Below, in pieces: positions 37,711-50,400 of a stretch of 64,000 bases of DNA. The stretch is from Aspidapion aeneum (Eukaryota; Arthropoda; Insecta; Coleoptera; Brentidae): positions 73,153,719-73,217,718 of the forward strand of contig OY755046.1 of NCBI GenBank assembly GCA_963576565.1. Reading direction: 5' to 3'. Position numbers and translations under genes: made by a program. The notes beneath the pieces are model-generated. The model had not been told where the DNA came from. It saw nothing but the letters and a program-made list of their open reading frames with translations, and ran no database searches. How positions within the stretch are numbered: position 1 is the stretch's first letter; the number at the start of each line of letters is the position of its first letter.

Positions 37711-40700
37711 ATGTTCAAAAAGACAGCAAAAATGTGGAGAACCGCTGCGGTAACCCTTATGTTGATTTTAATAAAACCTAGTGAGGCTGGACTGTTTTTT
37801 AATACTCCATTATGGAATGTTGGAGAGCCTGCCATTGGTAAGTTGATATAAAAACTAAACATTTTTTAAAATATTTTTTTTATCGCACTTTTTAGTTATC
37901 CATATATCCGAAAAGCAAATCAGCTAGCAAAACGCGGTTTAAACTTAGATAGTCATAGTTGCAGTTTTTGAGATATAAAAAAAATCTAAAAAAATCATAT
38001 CTTACGAATCCAACCAGCTAAAGAAACGCGGTTTTCAAATTTATCTTGAGAATTATATTTTTTACAAAACTTGTGCCAGAGTTTTATACAATTTTTGAGA
38101 AAATAAAACCGAACTACTACGACTATGTCGGTTTAGAACGTTTTGCTACGTTGCCCGACGCCTATTCTCCACCTCCTTCGATCCTGACAATCATCTTCTG
38201 TCAGGTTTATTTGACTCATTGATCTTTGGATTGACTCTTGCCATTCTAGTCTAGGACGCCGTTTTTTTCTGCGCCCTATTGGTTGCCAGTCTAGGACCTG
38301 CTTTGGTAATCTTTCGTCATTCATCCGTTGTACATGGCCGTACCATATCAATTACCTTTTAGTGATGTCATCCGTTATGCTTCCCTCGATTCCCATTCTT
38401 TCTTTTATGATCTCATTTTTTATATGATCTGTTCTAGATATTCTCTGATCTTCTTATTGCATCCATTTCGACACTTTCCATTTTTGCTTTGTATTTTTCT
38501 GTTACGCGACAAGTCTCTATTCCATACAACAGCGTGCTTTTTACCACTGTTTCATATATGTTAAATTTTACATTCTTTTTATCTCTCTGCTCCATAAAAT
38601 ACTGTTAAGACATCCAATAATCTTTTTTGCTTATACTTTTTCCAGTTCTTTACAGTCTGTTCCTGTCTAATTAATTGAAAAATTAATTTTTTAAAAATAC
38701 AGTTTCTTAACACTCACTTTTACTAATGCAAATTCTAATTTTTTTCATTTTTTAATCAGTTTTTTTACAGTTAGAAACGTACCATAGTTTTAAATTTGCT
38801 TGATATCTCTTCATCCCATTTTAGATAAGGAATATGATTTTATCATAGTTGGTTCTGGTTCAGCGGGTTCAGTCATAGCCAACAGATTATCAGAGGTATC
38901 ATTTTGGAAGATTTTATTGATAGAAGCCGGCGGAAAGGCCAGTTATATCAACCAAATTCCGATTATGGCCCCTTTTTTCCAGGTAGAGTATAGAATAAGT
39001 ATTAACAAGGCTCCCTGTGCAAAAATACAAGTACTTACCTATGGAATGGCACCTTCCTTACTTCTCCGGGACATTTTTCCACAAATTGCACATGTTTTAC
39101 GTAAATTATTTCAAATTTTTCACAGAAAAAATCATAATTTTACACGATAAACGCAAAACACCGCAAAATATAAATAAACAACAAATATGGCGTCCACCCA
39201 CAAAGCAGCAGTGTGTCTACGTGACAAAACACACGCATGCGCACTTGAAAATGTTTCCAAAGCAAGCTATGAGTGCTTCACTTTTCGACTTTTTGAACAT
39301 GTATTTATGCTGTAACGTAATTGTTTCTAGTTAACTCATTATAACTGGAACTATACCATGGAGGTCCAAAAGGATTTTTGTCTCGCAATGGAAGAACAGA
39401 AATGCTCTTGGCCGAGGGGCAAAGGCCTGGGGGGCACGACCCTTTTAAATTATATGATTTACACCAGGGGACATCCGCATGATTATGACAGATGGGCAGA
39501 AGGTATAACATTCAAACTTACTCAAAGTTATAATAACATAAATAGTTAAAATCAAATATTAAAAATAAAAATAAACGAAATATAAACAGTAACTATAATA
39601 ATTGTGAATAAAAATCTAAACATACAAACTCTTTATATAAAATTCATGAGCGCACCCCTTAGAATATTTGGGACATTGTTAAACTTTTTTTTAACTTCTA
39701 TAGTTTTTTACGTGCTAATTACCTACCTAGATATCAGCATGTTATTCAGTAACAATTTGTATATTATTTTAGATAATCCTGGTTGGTCCTACAACGACGT
39801 TCTTCCATACTTCCTTAAATCAGAAAACTGCGATTTAGAAGAACAATCTTACTGTTTCAACAGGTTTCACTCTCAAGGTGGTTACTTAAACATCGAAAAC
39901 TCTTATAAAAGTCAACTGTGTGATTCCTTTATTGCAGCAGGTAGGCTATACAGTTTTTTTAAAGCTAACTTTGTTATTTGAAGAGATAAACCCATGGAGT
40001 GCCCCTCTAACAATATTAGAATTTTCCAAGGTATCCAATGATACCATCAAATCGGGGCTAGGTAGTACCCAGTTGGAGAAAAAAGCTAACTTTGTTATTT
40101 GAAAAGATAGACCTATTGAGGGACCCCTCTAACAATATTAGCATTTTCTAAGGAATCAGATGGTACCATCAAATCTCGGCTAAGTGGTACCTAAATCGAG
40201 AAAAAAGCTAACTTTGTTATTTGAAGAGAGAGACCTATCAAGTGACCCCTCCAACAATATTAGAATTTTACACGGATTTCGAAAATACCGTCAAAGCACA
40301 GGTGGGTGGTGCCCAGTTGGAGAAAAAAAGGTAACTTCGGTATTTTAAGAGATAGACCTATCGAGTGACCCCTCTAACAATATTAGGATTTTCCAAGAAT
40401 TCCAATAGGACCATCAAATCGGGACTAGGCAGCACCCAGTTCGAGAAAACAGCTAACTTCGTTATGTGAAGAGATAGACCCATCGAGTGACCCCTCTAAC
40501 AATATTAGCTTTTTCTAGGGAATCAGATGGTTTCATCGAATCTGGGCTAGGCAGCACCCAGTTCGAGGAAAAAGCTAACTTCGTTATTGGAAGAAATAGA
40601 ACCATCGAGTGACCCCTCTAACAATATTAGAATTTTACAAGGATTTCGAAAATACCGTCATAGTACAGCTGGGTGGTACCCAGTTCGAGAAAAAAACTAA

Positions 40701-42787
40701 CTTCGTTATTTGAAGAGATAGACCTATCGAGTGACCCCTCTAACAATATTACCAATTTCTAAGGAATCAGATGGTACCATCAAATATCGGCTAAGTGGTA
40801 CCCAGTTCGAGAAAAAAGTTAACTTTGTTATTTGAAGAGATAGACCTATCGAGTGACCCCTCTAACAATATTAGAATTTTACAAGGATTTCAAAAATACC
40901 GTCAAAGTACAACTGGATGGTACCCAGTTGGAGAAAAAAGCTAACTTCCGTATTTTAAGAGATAGACCTATCGAGTGACCCCTCTAACAATATTAGAATT
41001 TTACAACGACCTCGATGATGTCATCAAAGTAAAGCTAGGTAGTACGTAGTACGAGAAAACAAGCAAAATAACTTGTGTCGCCTATTATTTTAGGTCAAGA
41101 ACTAGGATACAACAAAATCGACTACAACAGCGATAACATCATAGGATTTTCTTCAATGCAAGCAACAATGAAGTTCGGCAGACGCCACAGTGGAGCATCG
41201 GCGTTTTTAAAACCAATTTCAAACAGAAAAAATTTGAAAATTTTGACAGAATCTCATGTGACGAAAATTTTGATCGATAAACAGTCCAAGATGGCTTATG
41301 GTGTGGAATTTGTTTTTAATGACAAACATTACACGGTTAATATATCAAAAGAAGTCATTTTGAGTGCTGGTGTTTTGAACAGCCCTCAATTGTTAATGCT
41401 TTCAGGTAAATATCTGAGAAACTAAAGCTTTACATAATTTTTGTCTTACTTTTAACAATAAAATGTACAGGGTGTCCCAAATTCGATGTTTTTGGGGCGT
41501 AAAACGGTCAAGTTTCATCTATCACTTTCAGTTTCTTAGATATAACATAAAATGGTTATTTTCGTTTGGAATGACCCTTTTAAATCTTTATATTTTTTTT
41601 ATATTCTTTGTGTTAATTTTAATTTTTTTACTGAGTTAAAAATATTTTTAAAACGTCCAATTAGAAACTAAATTAAAAATAATAAAATTATGTGTGATTC
41701 GTCATTTTAAAGGAAATTTTACGCTGATTTCAAATATCGAATAAGAAGAGGGTCATTCCATAAGAAAAAGGCCAACAGATAAAATTATTTTTGACAGTTG
41801 ATTTTTTTTTTTTTTTTAGGAATTGGTCCTTTTCACGACCTCCTGAACCTCAATATAGAACCTATCCAAGACCTTCCGGTAGGAAAAGTCCTCTACGATC
41901 ACATAAGCTTTCCTGGACTAATATTCACAGTAAATCACGCCTACGAACCTCGTAAAAAATTGTACGAACCCATTACGGCCCTCGAATGGTTCTTCCAGGG
42001 CAAAGGGTTCTTTACAAGCCTGGGCGGAATTGAAGCCATAGCCTATATTAATACTAAAATCAGCACGCGACTGAGCGACAATGACGATTTCAATTACCTT
42101 AACACCAGTACGAGTCAAAGTGATAATGACATATTTAGCTATCCCAACATGGAACTACTTCTGGCGGGGATAGGAACTTTGCAATTTGACAAGGGCCTTG
42201 TTTCCAGACCCTCGCTAAGGGTAACCCGACAAATATACGAATCCTATTTTAAACCTTTGGAAAAGACACCTTGTATTTCAATACTACCAGTCTTATTACA
42301 CCCAAAGTCCAAAGGAGAGTTAAAACTAAGATCGAACGACCCTTTCGACACTCCCATGGGTTTTGGAAACTATTTAACCGATTCAAATGGTGAAGACTTA
42401 AAGACCCTGATTGAAGGAATCAGGTTTACTCAAAAACTAGTGTTGGAAACACAAAGTTTTCAAAATTTGGGCGCGAAACTCTATGACACACCCCTTCCTG
42501 GATGTGAAAACCATATTTTCGATACAGATTCCTACTGGGAATGCGCCATCAGACACCTAGGAGTCACCCTACATCACCAGATAGCAACAAACAAAATGGG
42601 CAATGATCAAAATTCTGTGGTCGATTCAAAATTAAAAGTTTATGGAGTGGACAGATTAAGAATTGCTGATACTAGTGTCATTCCAGTCAGTCTTAGCGCC
42701 CACACTAGCGCACCCTCCATAATGATAGGAGAAAAAGCTTCAGATCTAATAAAACAAGACTATGGAGCTGAAGTTTACGAGTTTTAG
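37711..42787 (+). CDS. GMC oxidoreductase D, complete (glucose-dehydrogenase-like)
   Basis: Six exons: 37711-37837, 38825-38982, 39331-39502, 39773-39940, 41094-41405 and 41820-42787. They total 1905 nt, 634 residues plus TAG. The N-terminus [20 protein letters not shown] is a signal peptide or membrane anchor, with likely cleavage after PSEA. Domains: [20 protein letters not shown] (FAD binding), [20 protein letters not shown] (signature 1), [20 protein letters not shown] (signature 2), [13 protein letters not shown] (catalytic His) and [19 protein letters not shown] (second His). All key positions are conventional, so it should be an active FAD oxidase or dehydrogenase. The pattern is compatible with beetle GMC-iota enzymes such as salicyl alcohol oxidases, but the substrate is not determined. 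Gene D has different intron positions from B and C and is closer to gene A in sequence. Intron 4 is filled by a minisatellite. Confidence 0.94.
38105..38660 (-). mobile_element. Non-LTR retrotransposon 3' fragment in intron 1 of gene D
   Basis: Minus strand reads [20 protein letters not shown], then [20 protein letters not shown] and [17 protein letters not shown]. Same family as 43870-44435 and 58490-60130. Frames are broken upstream. Confidence 0.85.
39961..41065. repeat. ~121-bp higher-order minisatellite in intron 4 of gene D
   Basis: Nine tandem units of about 121 bp share GAGTGACCCCTCTAACAATA and CCAGTTCGAGAAAAAAGCTA. The middle of the unit comes in three types (A: CCAATGATACCATC-like; B: AATCAGATGGTACCATC; C: ATTTCGAAAATACCGTC), in the order A B C A B C B C and then a diverged last unit. 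The array starts only about 20 bp after exon 4 and ends about 30 bp before exon 5. Confidence 0.9.
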
Positions 42788-42993
42788 AACAAAAAAAGGC
42801 TTGTGAAATAACTTACTGTTGGCAGAGAAAATTTAAAGCGTTTGATCTCAACCTCAAAAATATTTTAAAAAAATATGTGTGTAAAGATATAGGCTTAGTC
42901 CTAAAAATATGTCAGATGCAGTCAACACCGGTAACTGCGCAGTTCATTTCTAATGTGTGGTTTAGTAAGTGATATGGATAAATGTTTCCACAA
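42788..42993. other. Spacer between GMC gene D and tRNA-Leu
   Basis: No gene seen. A GTAACTGCGCAG block near 42932 resembles part of the dispersed repeat at 36900 and 46150. Confidence 0.4.
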
Positions 42994-43076
42994 GTCAGGT
43001 TGGCCGAGCGGTCTAAGGCGCCAGATTTAAGCTCTGGTTCTCGAAAGGGAGCGTGGGTTCGAACCCCACACCTGAC
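42994..43076 (+). tRNA. tRNA-Leu (anticodon TAA)
   Basis: 83 nt. The acceptor stem GTCAGGT pairs with ACCTGAC. The D-arm region TGGCCGAGCGGTCTAAGGCG matches the A box. The anticodon stem CCAGA/TCTGG encloses TTTAAGC, with TAA at 43028-43030. A long variable arm (GTTCTCGAAAGGGAGC) is as expected for type II Leu tRNA. The T arm is GTGGGTTCGAACCCCAC (B box). A T run from 43081 is the pol III terminator. No intron. It reads UUA codons. Confidence 0.97.
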
Positions 43077-43089
43077 AAACTTTTTTTTT

Positions 43090-43865
43090 ATTTATTTTTA
43101 GTTTTTGAGAAACAGCACGATTGTTTATCAGCTAGGCCAAAACCTTTCTCAGAAGTTTTTCTTTTATTTATTTTTCTTAAGTGCACAAAAATTTATAATT
43201 TGGGTATTAAGTTTTATTTAATGGGTCAGGTCAGGGTCAAATAAATAAAAAAAAGAAGTTTAATTTAAGACTGGTCTGCTGCTAAAAAAAACCTGTAAGA
43301 ATGTTTTATTTTACATTCATCACATTACTTATTTATGTTAATGCCTATTGTACTTAAAATAAATAAAAACTATTAAATATTTACTCATCTAACATGAATA
43401 AAATAAACAACTCCCCTCCACCCGAAATTCAAGTATTTTTACAAAAATTTTAGGGGAAAAAAACAGGGGCCTTTACTACTTGTAGATATGATCAAATCAA
43501 TTAATTTCCACCCCTATATTAATGTTGTTATAAGTGGGATTTCCCCGTTTTACCTGAAACAATAAGTGCCTCATTTGGTCCCACGGTGTGTATGTTGCCC
43601 ATTTGTCAGCAAAAGTCTTTTAACAGCACAAAAAAAACGCGAAAAAAACACTAAAACACTAAAAAATTTCAAAAATAAGCGGCACTTTACCTTAACTCGG
43701 CCAACCCTAATTTTATAAACAAGACGCTTGATCACATGCAATGCGCACGCGTAAATTCTCGTCACGACGCTTATGTCAATTTTAAAAAGAGCCTACTAAA
43801 ATTTTTTAAAGGCCTTACCCTATACAGGGTCCAATCCAAAAGTTTAATTATTGAGAATTTTTGGG
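43090..43865. other. Intergenic stretch after the tRNA
   Basis: AT-rich. No gene, no recognised repeat of known class. A poly-C/poly-G-free region with small open frames only. Confidence 0.4.
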
Positions 43866-43869
43866 TCAA

Positions 43870-44435
43870 TATTAATACTACTACTATGTCGGTTTAGAAC
43901 GTTTTTCTACGTTGTCCGACGCCTATGATTATCCACCTCCTTCGATCCTGACAATCATCTTCTGTCAGATTCTTTTGACTCATTGATCTTTGGATTGACT
44001 GTTGCCATTCTAGTTTAGGACGTCCTCTTTTTCTGCGCCCTACTGGTTGCCATTCTAGGACCTGTTTTGGTAATCTTTCGTCGTTCATCCGTTGTACATG
44101 GCCGTACCATATCAGTTGCCTTTTAGTGATGTCATCCGTTATGCTTCCCTCGATTCCCATTCTTTCTTTTATGATCTCATTTCTTATGTGATCTAAGGTA
44201 GATATTCTTATTGATCTTCTTATTGCATCCATTTCGACACTTTCCATTTTTGTTTTGTATTTTTCTGTTACGCGACAAGTCTCTACTCCATACAATAGCG
44301 TGCTTTTTACCATTGTTTCATATATGTTAAATTTTACATTCTTTCTTATCTCTCTGCTCCATAAAATACTGTTAAGACATCCAATAAACAGTTTTGCTTT
44401 TACTATTCTTTTTTCCAATTCTTTACAGTCTGTTC
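43870..44435 (-). mobile_element. Non-LTR retrotransposon 3' part
   Basis: Minus-strand open frame 44418-43894 (174 codons): [20 protein letters not shown], then [39 protein letters not shown] and QDRRRWIIIGVGQRRKTF. 5'-truncated; only the C-terminal part remains. Confidence 0.9.
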
Positions 44436-44492
44436 AATGTCAATGTTAATACATACATAAATATTTCAAAAACAAGAATTTAGATAAATTTT

Positions 44493-45437
44493 TACCTTCC
44501 TAGTCCGCGTAGCAATGGCTTTCTCTAGGTAGGTTTCGACAAAAAAACATTTTTTAGATAACGCCGAAAATGTGTTATTTGGATGTATTCTGACCTATCT
44601 TAGCAATATCGTCGTGATGTCTGTCTGTATGTGTGTATATTATTTCTGTCCATAACACGATAGCTCCTAAGCCGTTGAACCGATTTTCATAAAATTTTCA
44701 GGTAAACTAGTGACAGTTTTTTGACAATTAAAAAATTTTAAAAATTATTTTTAATGGAGCGTTGTATTAATCAGGGCTATCAAAATGGACGGGCCACGAT
44801 CCACCACTTCATTAGCTCACACAAAAATTAAGTTTAAAACAGAAGCGAATGTGACGAAGTCAAATACATGTCAAATATAACAGTTGGCATTTTTAATCCT
44901 GTTGCTTCCTTACAAAACTTTGGTGGAATATCGGGATGGTGGCTGAGAATATTTCACTGAAATTTCGCGGAAATCCGTAGTGCCATTTTGAAAATATCAT
45001 AACGTCTCACCTCCCATAAGACCCAATGTAAAATTCAGCCCCCGGAGAACAGCTCATATTTTCAGGGTCGTGGCCTCTTTTTTGTGTTGGCCTTGTATTA
45101 ATATGCGGTTTTCGGAATATCGTCGGCGATCTGACAATACCTGCTAAGTGCATATCAGATTTTTTTACAGGAGGGAATATAAATAGCAGATATTATCGCA
45201 CCCAGCAACTGGTAGAGTTGATAGCACATATTGTTTTTCTTTTATAAAGTAAACAAGGATTTAATCTGCAGTCCACTTCACCATGTGGGCAATGAATGTC
45301 TAGCGCTATATGCTTAAAAAACCAATAGTAAAAAAGTTAAATAGACTGTAGTTTCCATGATATTTACAAAAAAACTGTTTTTAAGGCTGGTATATCATAT
45401 CTTCACTTGAAGTGTGAATAGGCTAGCTAGGAAGGTA
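44493..45437. mobile_element. TACCTTCCT-ended element with a nested insertion
   Basis: Starts TACCTTCCTAGTCCGCGTAG and ends CTAGCTAGGAAGGTA. It contains GTATGTCTGT-type stretches and CCGATTTTCATAAAATTTTC as in intron 2 of gene B. It is interrupted by 44772-45092. Confidence 0.7.
44772..45092 (-). mobile_element. AGGCCACGACCCTGA element, copy 2
   Basis: CAGGGCTATCAAAATGGACG to GTGTTGGCC, with TTGTATTAAT directly repeated on both sides (44762-44771 and 45093-45102). Inverted relative of 23882-24015. Confidence 0.7.
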
Positions 45438-45439
45438 TC

Positions 45440-46150
45440 AGATCCATCATGGATCCATTTATTTTAAATTAATTTTACCAATAACTTAATTTTTTTTTAA
45501 TAATATAAAATGTGGGTCAAAATTATTTTGCTCTTGAGACACAGATGGTCATCAAAATACAGGTTATTTAATATTAACCAAATAATCATTTAAAGCAGTG
45601 GCATATTTAAAGTAAAAGCCTTTTCCCCCACTCCTCTCACTTTAAAAATCTTAGATCTAGAAAACAGACATATGTTATATGCCCTATCTTTCTTATTTTT
45701 GACCTCCTTCGTAAACTATTAGTAGATCTGTAAGGATCGTTTAGAAATGTATAGTTTATTCTGCAAATATTTTATAATAAACGTTTTTTTTTCGTTTCCT
45801 ACCTAACTTATTTTTCCTTAAATTAGCACTTTTGTCCTTAGCCTTTAAGGGTCAAAATACTTTATTGCCATCGGACCAGGCACTTGGTTATATCATTCCG
45901 GAAACATGTGCCATAATATTCATTAAAGAGAATGAACTGTCTGTTATCCCTAGCACAGTGTAAACTGACAGACAAGTCTGCGCTGGTTAAAATATCAAGC
46001 GCGGAACCCACAAGTTTCGCCCGCCGGTCTGAACTCACAGATAAATCTATACCGGCTATAACTGGCGCGTGGAATGTCCACTAATTGAAAGACAAATCCG
46101 CCAGTTTGAACCATGCCGTTCCAAACCGGCGGATCAACATCTGTGTGTAT
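45440..46150. other. Intergenic stretch, no gene recognised
   Basis: AT-rich for the first half. From 45950 it becomes GC-richer and contains a block (CAGACAAGTCTGCGC, CCGCCAGTTTGAACC) rich in short inverted GGCGG/CCGCC motifs, probably a MITE of undetermined class. Confidence 0.35.
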
Positions 46151-46380
46151 GGCCAGCTATTGTCTGGTATCAAAAATATTTTAAATTAACATTTTGACAT
46201 GCCTTTGTATGCGCGGCAACACAGTCTATAAATAAAGGAACTAGTAGCCTGCGTTCTTAGAGCACAAGTAAGGGCAAACACTATCCTTTAGTAAAGAATA
46301 AGGTTCAAATCAAGTAACTGCGCAAGCCTCAAATAGAAGATAGGAGAAAAATGGGACATGCAAAAAGTCCCTACTTATAG
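46150..46380. repeat. Dispersed ~240-bp repeat, copy 2
   Basis: Partner of 36900-37145, same orientation. Confidence 0.75.
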
Positions 46381-46498
46381 CTAACCTGAGGTTATTGGTT
46401 GGAAATTGGACTAAAATGTGTTTTCAATTAAAATTTGTTCTAAATAAAAGAGTTTAAACCAGAAGAATTCGAACAAAATGTCATTCGAACAAAAACCT

Positions 46499-46742
46499 AA
46501 TTGAATGGTTAAGTGCCAGAGTTGCCTAAACCACATTTTTTTAAAAACCATTATTATTATTGCAAATAAAATATCCCAAACTGGTCCTCTGTCTGAGGCA
46601 AACATGCCTATTCCACAATTTTAACTGCGAAGGAGGCGTCATCTATTAGTAGCATTTTTAAAACAAGGGCTATCTTTTTTTTGCATTATCTCAGTTAATA
46701 ATAAATGTGGCATAGGCAACTCTGGCATTTAACCACTCAATT
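46499..46742. mobile_element. 244-bp MITE with ~40-bp inverted ends
   Basis: Ends AATTGAATGGTTAAGTGCCA and its inverse. The pair extends over GAGTTGCCTA...CCACATTT. Non-coding. Confidence 0.85.
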
Positions 46743-46984
46743 TTAATTAATTAATTTTCTATTTTTCGAACAACCCCTGTAATATGCAATGCCTTCTAAA
46801 ATTTTATAAGCCTAGATGCACAAATTATGACATCACAAGCGCCGGCCAACTAACAGACACCTACGTTACAGCGTGGTTTGGGTAATTTAAAGGTCTTGAA
46901 AAAGAGAGATGACTAAGCGTATGTCTGTTCTTCAAATTGGGAAATCCAAGCAGTCAGAAGCTATAAACAACATACGTCTCCGTT

Positions 46985-47092
46985 TTGTTTTCAAACATCC
47001 CTGCGTGTTAAAGAAGGATAACTATAGAAAGCTGGTCTGTTGTGTTTTGGTGTAACAATAGTTTTCGAAATTTTGTTCTTTTGGTGAAAAAT
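46985..47092 (+). promoter_or_regulatory. Pp4-19C: Likely 5' untranslated exon and promoter region of PP4 catalytic gene
   Basis: A donor GTAAGT at 47093 (AAAAATGTAAGTTTT) and the acceptor TTTTTTCTAG ending at 47410, directly before the ATG, imply a non-coding first exon ending at 47092. The upstream limit is not determined and no TATA box stands out. Confidence 0.55.
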
Positions 47093-47410
47093 GTAAGTTT
47101 TTGGTAGCTTTTTTAAGCGAAATTAGGGTTTTCTAGTAATGCGAAACCTGGAGACTATGTTTAATTCATTTAAAACAATCAGAATTAGGTTTTTGTTAAT
47201 TTAAAGTTATTACGCAAACATAACCTCAAATTTTCGGGGAATTTTGGGCTTTTTTTGGTTTTTAAAGGGCTTTTTTTGAAACACAGTTAAGCTGGGATAT
47301 AAATAAATTAAATATAAACAAAGCAGTTTTGTTTTTCTAACTTGGGCTAAGTTGACCAATAAAGTGAAAGCTTCTAACCATTTAAATTTGTCTCATACCA
47401 TTTTTTCTAG

Positions 47411-50400
47411 ATGTCTGAAATCAGCGACCTCGACAGACAGATTGAACAATTAAAGCGATGTGAAATAATCAAAGAAAGCGAGGTAAAAGCCTTATGTGCC
47501 AAAGCTAGAGAGATTTTAGTAGAAGAATCCAATGTCCAGCGTGTAGATTCTCCAGTTACAGTCTGTGGTGATATCCATGGCCAGTTCTATGACCTTAAAG
47601 AGCTCTTCAAAGTTGGTGGCGATGTCCCAGAAACAAATTACCTTTTTATGGGTGATTTTGTTGACAGAGGGTTTTACAGTGTTGAAACCTTTTTGCTCTT
47701 GCTCGCCCTCAAAGTTAGATACCCAGACAGAATCACATTAATTAGAGGTAACCATGAATCTCGACAAATCACCCAGGTTTATGGGTTCTATGATGAGTGT
47801 CTGCGTAAATATGGATCTATTACTGTCTGGAGATACTGTACTGAAATTTTTGACTACCTCTCACTTTCTGCAATTATTGATGGCAAGATATTCTGTGTAC
47901 ATGGTGGTTTGTCACCCTCTATTCAAACTCTTGATCAAATTAGAGTGATTGACAGAAAGCAAGAGGTGCCACATGATGGACCCATGTGTGATTTACTTTG
48001 GAGTGATCCTGAAGGTGAGTTAAAATCAGAATTTTAACCCACAAAACAAGAAAACAACAGTTTTTCTAAAAACTACATAGAAAAAAAAATATTTATTAAG
48101 TAAAATAAAATGGTATTAGTTCAAAACAAAAACAGCTCTCCTATGCCCCAAAGCAATACCCACTTCCAAAGTGTTTTCACTGAAAGCAAACCATTTTTTA
48201 ATATAAAATACATTTGTTTCACTTGAAGAAAATCATATTGGTTTATTTCTAGGAAGAAACTTTCTTGAATTTATAAAACAAACATTAGGTAATAGTCTTA
48301 TGTTTGTTTTATAAATTCTACATACCAAAGATTGAAGCCACCTTGTATTTGTAAAGTGCATTCTGTTCTTGTACTATACTTTTAGTTTTGCTAGATTACC
48401 AAGGGTATAGTAAGTAGAAGATAGAGTGTGTGTTTAAAATAATAAAAAAGATTTCAAAATACTTTTGAGTTGTGAAAAATACTTGTGTTGATTTGAGAAA
48501 ATGAATATTTGTAAAAATTATTATTGTTTTTTCTTGAATCAAGAAAATTTTTGAAGAACTCTTTTGTTAATTTTAAGAATAGTTTTTCTTCAGGTACAGG
48601 TATCAAAGTCGAACACTTATCAATAAAATATATTTTCTAGATTTGATCAATTTTTTTTTCTGTGTTCTTATATTTAATTTTTTTTTTAGACACACAAGGA
48701 TGGGGAGTGTCCCCTCGGGGAGCTGGCTACCTTTTTGGATCTGATGTAGTGGCACAGTTTAATGGGGCCAATGACATTGACATGATTTGTCGAGCACATC
48801 AACTTGTGATGGAGGGCTATAAGTGGCATTTTAATGAGACTGTTTTGACTGTATGGTCAGCACCAAATTATTGTTATAGGTAGGTGCTATATTGTTGCTA
48901 GTTTTAAAACTATTCAAAAAATAAATCTATACAGTGAAACCTCCTATAAGCGGACACTCACGGTTTCATTGATTTTGTCCACTTATTGGAAGTGTCCGCT
49001 TATGAGAGTGTAAAGGTCAGGGTTTATGTAATAAAATATAAAAATATTTTAGCAAAAATATGAGCTTCTAGATATCCGCCTAGTTGATAATAAGATTTAC
49101 CAAGGTAAAAATAAAAAAATCAAAAATAATAAAATTTTTTAAGAAAAAAAATATATTCATTTAAAACTTAAATTAAAAATATTAAAAACATATTCTAAAA
49201 CTGGTAGAAAATATACAAGTATTATTGAAGCCAGAAAGTAAAAAAATTACAACAATAAATAAAATATTATTTTTTAAATAAAATAATAAAAATCAAAATT
49301 CAAAATATTAAATTTAAAATAATAATGAATATTGAGAAACTGGTTGATGATGAAGTAATATTTAAACCAAAAATAAAAAAAGACTTAAAATAAAAATGAA
49401 TAAGACTCATATAAAACAAGCTAAACTCAAACCCTAATACTTATTTTCACTGGAGAGCACAATGTTGATTCTGTCGATCACAAAATTACAAATGAAATAA
49501 ATTGAATGAACCAAAAGAGAAGTTGAGAAGAATCCCCGAATACCTATTTTCTTGTCCGCGTCTTACGCAATTGTTTATATTTAGAAACACTGGCTCGATC
49601 GATAAGCACAAAAGGTGAAAAAAATAAGGTCCTGGATTTGATTTCTTCATAGCATCAAAGCAAAATATCACCTTATACAGACCTGAGAAAATTAGCTTGA
49701 AAAACACATTGACCTGGTTTCGTCATCAGAATTGGTGGGATAAACAGGATGTTGTTTGCCTATAAATTCGATTTCTTGGATTAAATAAGATTATTATTAA
49801 AAGCAAAAGTGAAAAATCTTAAAAAGTTAAAATTAAAGTGAATTAGTAAAAAGTAAAAGATAAGTTAATTATTCTATAAAAATGTAGTCTTAAAGGAATT
49901 CTAGAGTTTTGAACTCTAAAATAAGTTGCCTAAAATTAAATATATACTTTAGTGATTCAATGAAAGTTTCTTTATAACAATTGGTGTCTAATTTAACAAC
50001 AACCAAAAGTCAATAACAACAACTGGCTTTGACCATAGCTATGTGCAACTGGAATGCCTACCTCCAAATAAATTTAATGTAATCGTGGAAAGAGACAAGT
50101 TGTATAAATATACCGCTCGACTAAAGCACCTCTAACCACGGCGTTACAAGAGAAAACTGCGAAATTTAAATATATATTTATTAACAATTTTCCGCTGCTT
50201 AAGTTTTTCCGATATTAAATTTTACGATATTTCGTGCTGATAGATGTTCCTTCTCCGAAACGTTAATAACTTCAATTTTTTCTCGTAAACTGAGTAGTTT
50301 TTAACTAGGCGCCATTTCAAAGAGATCTATTACTACCCAACTGAACAATAAAAATAAAACACAGCAGTCCCGCCGAATAAAATATGTTGTAAATACGACA

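Noticed and set aside
39961..41065. CRISPR-like array
   Set aside because: The units are contiguous, with no unique spacers, in an intron of a eukaryotic gene.
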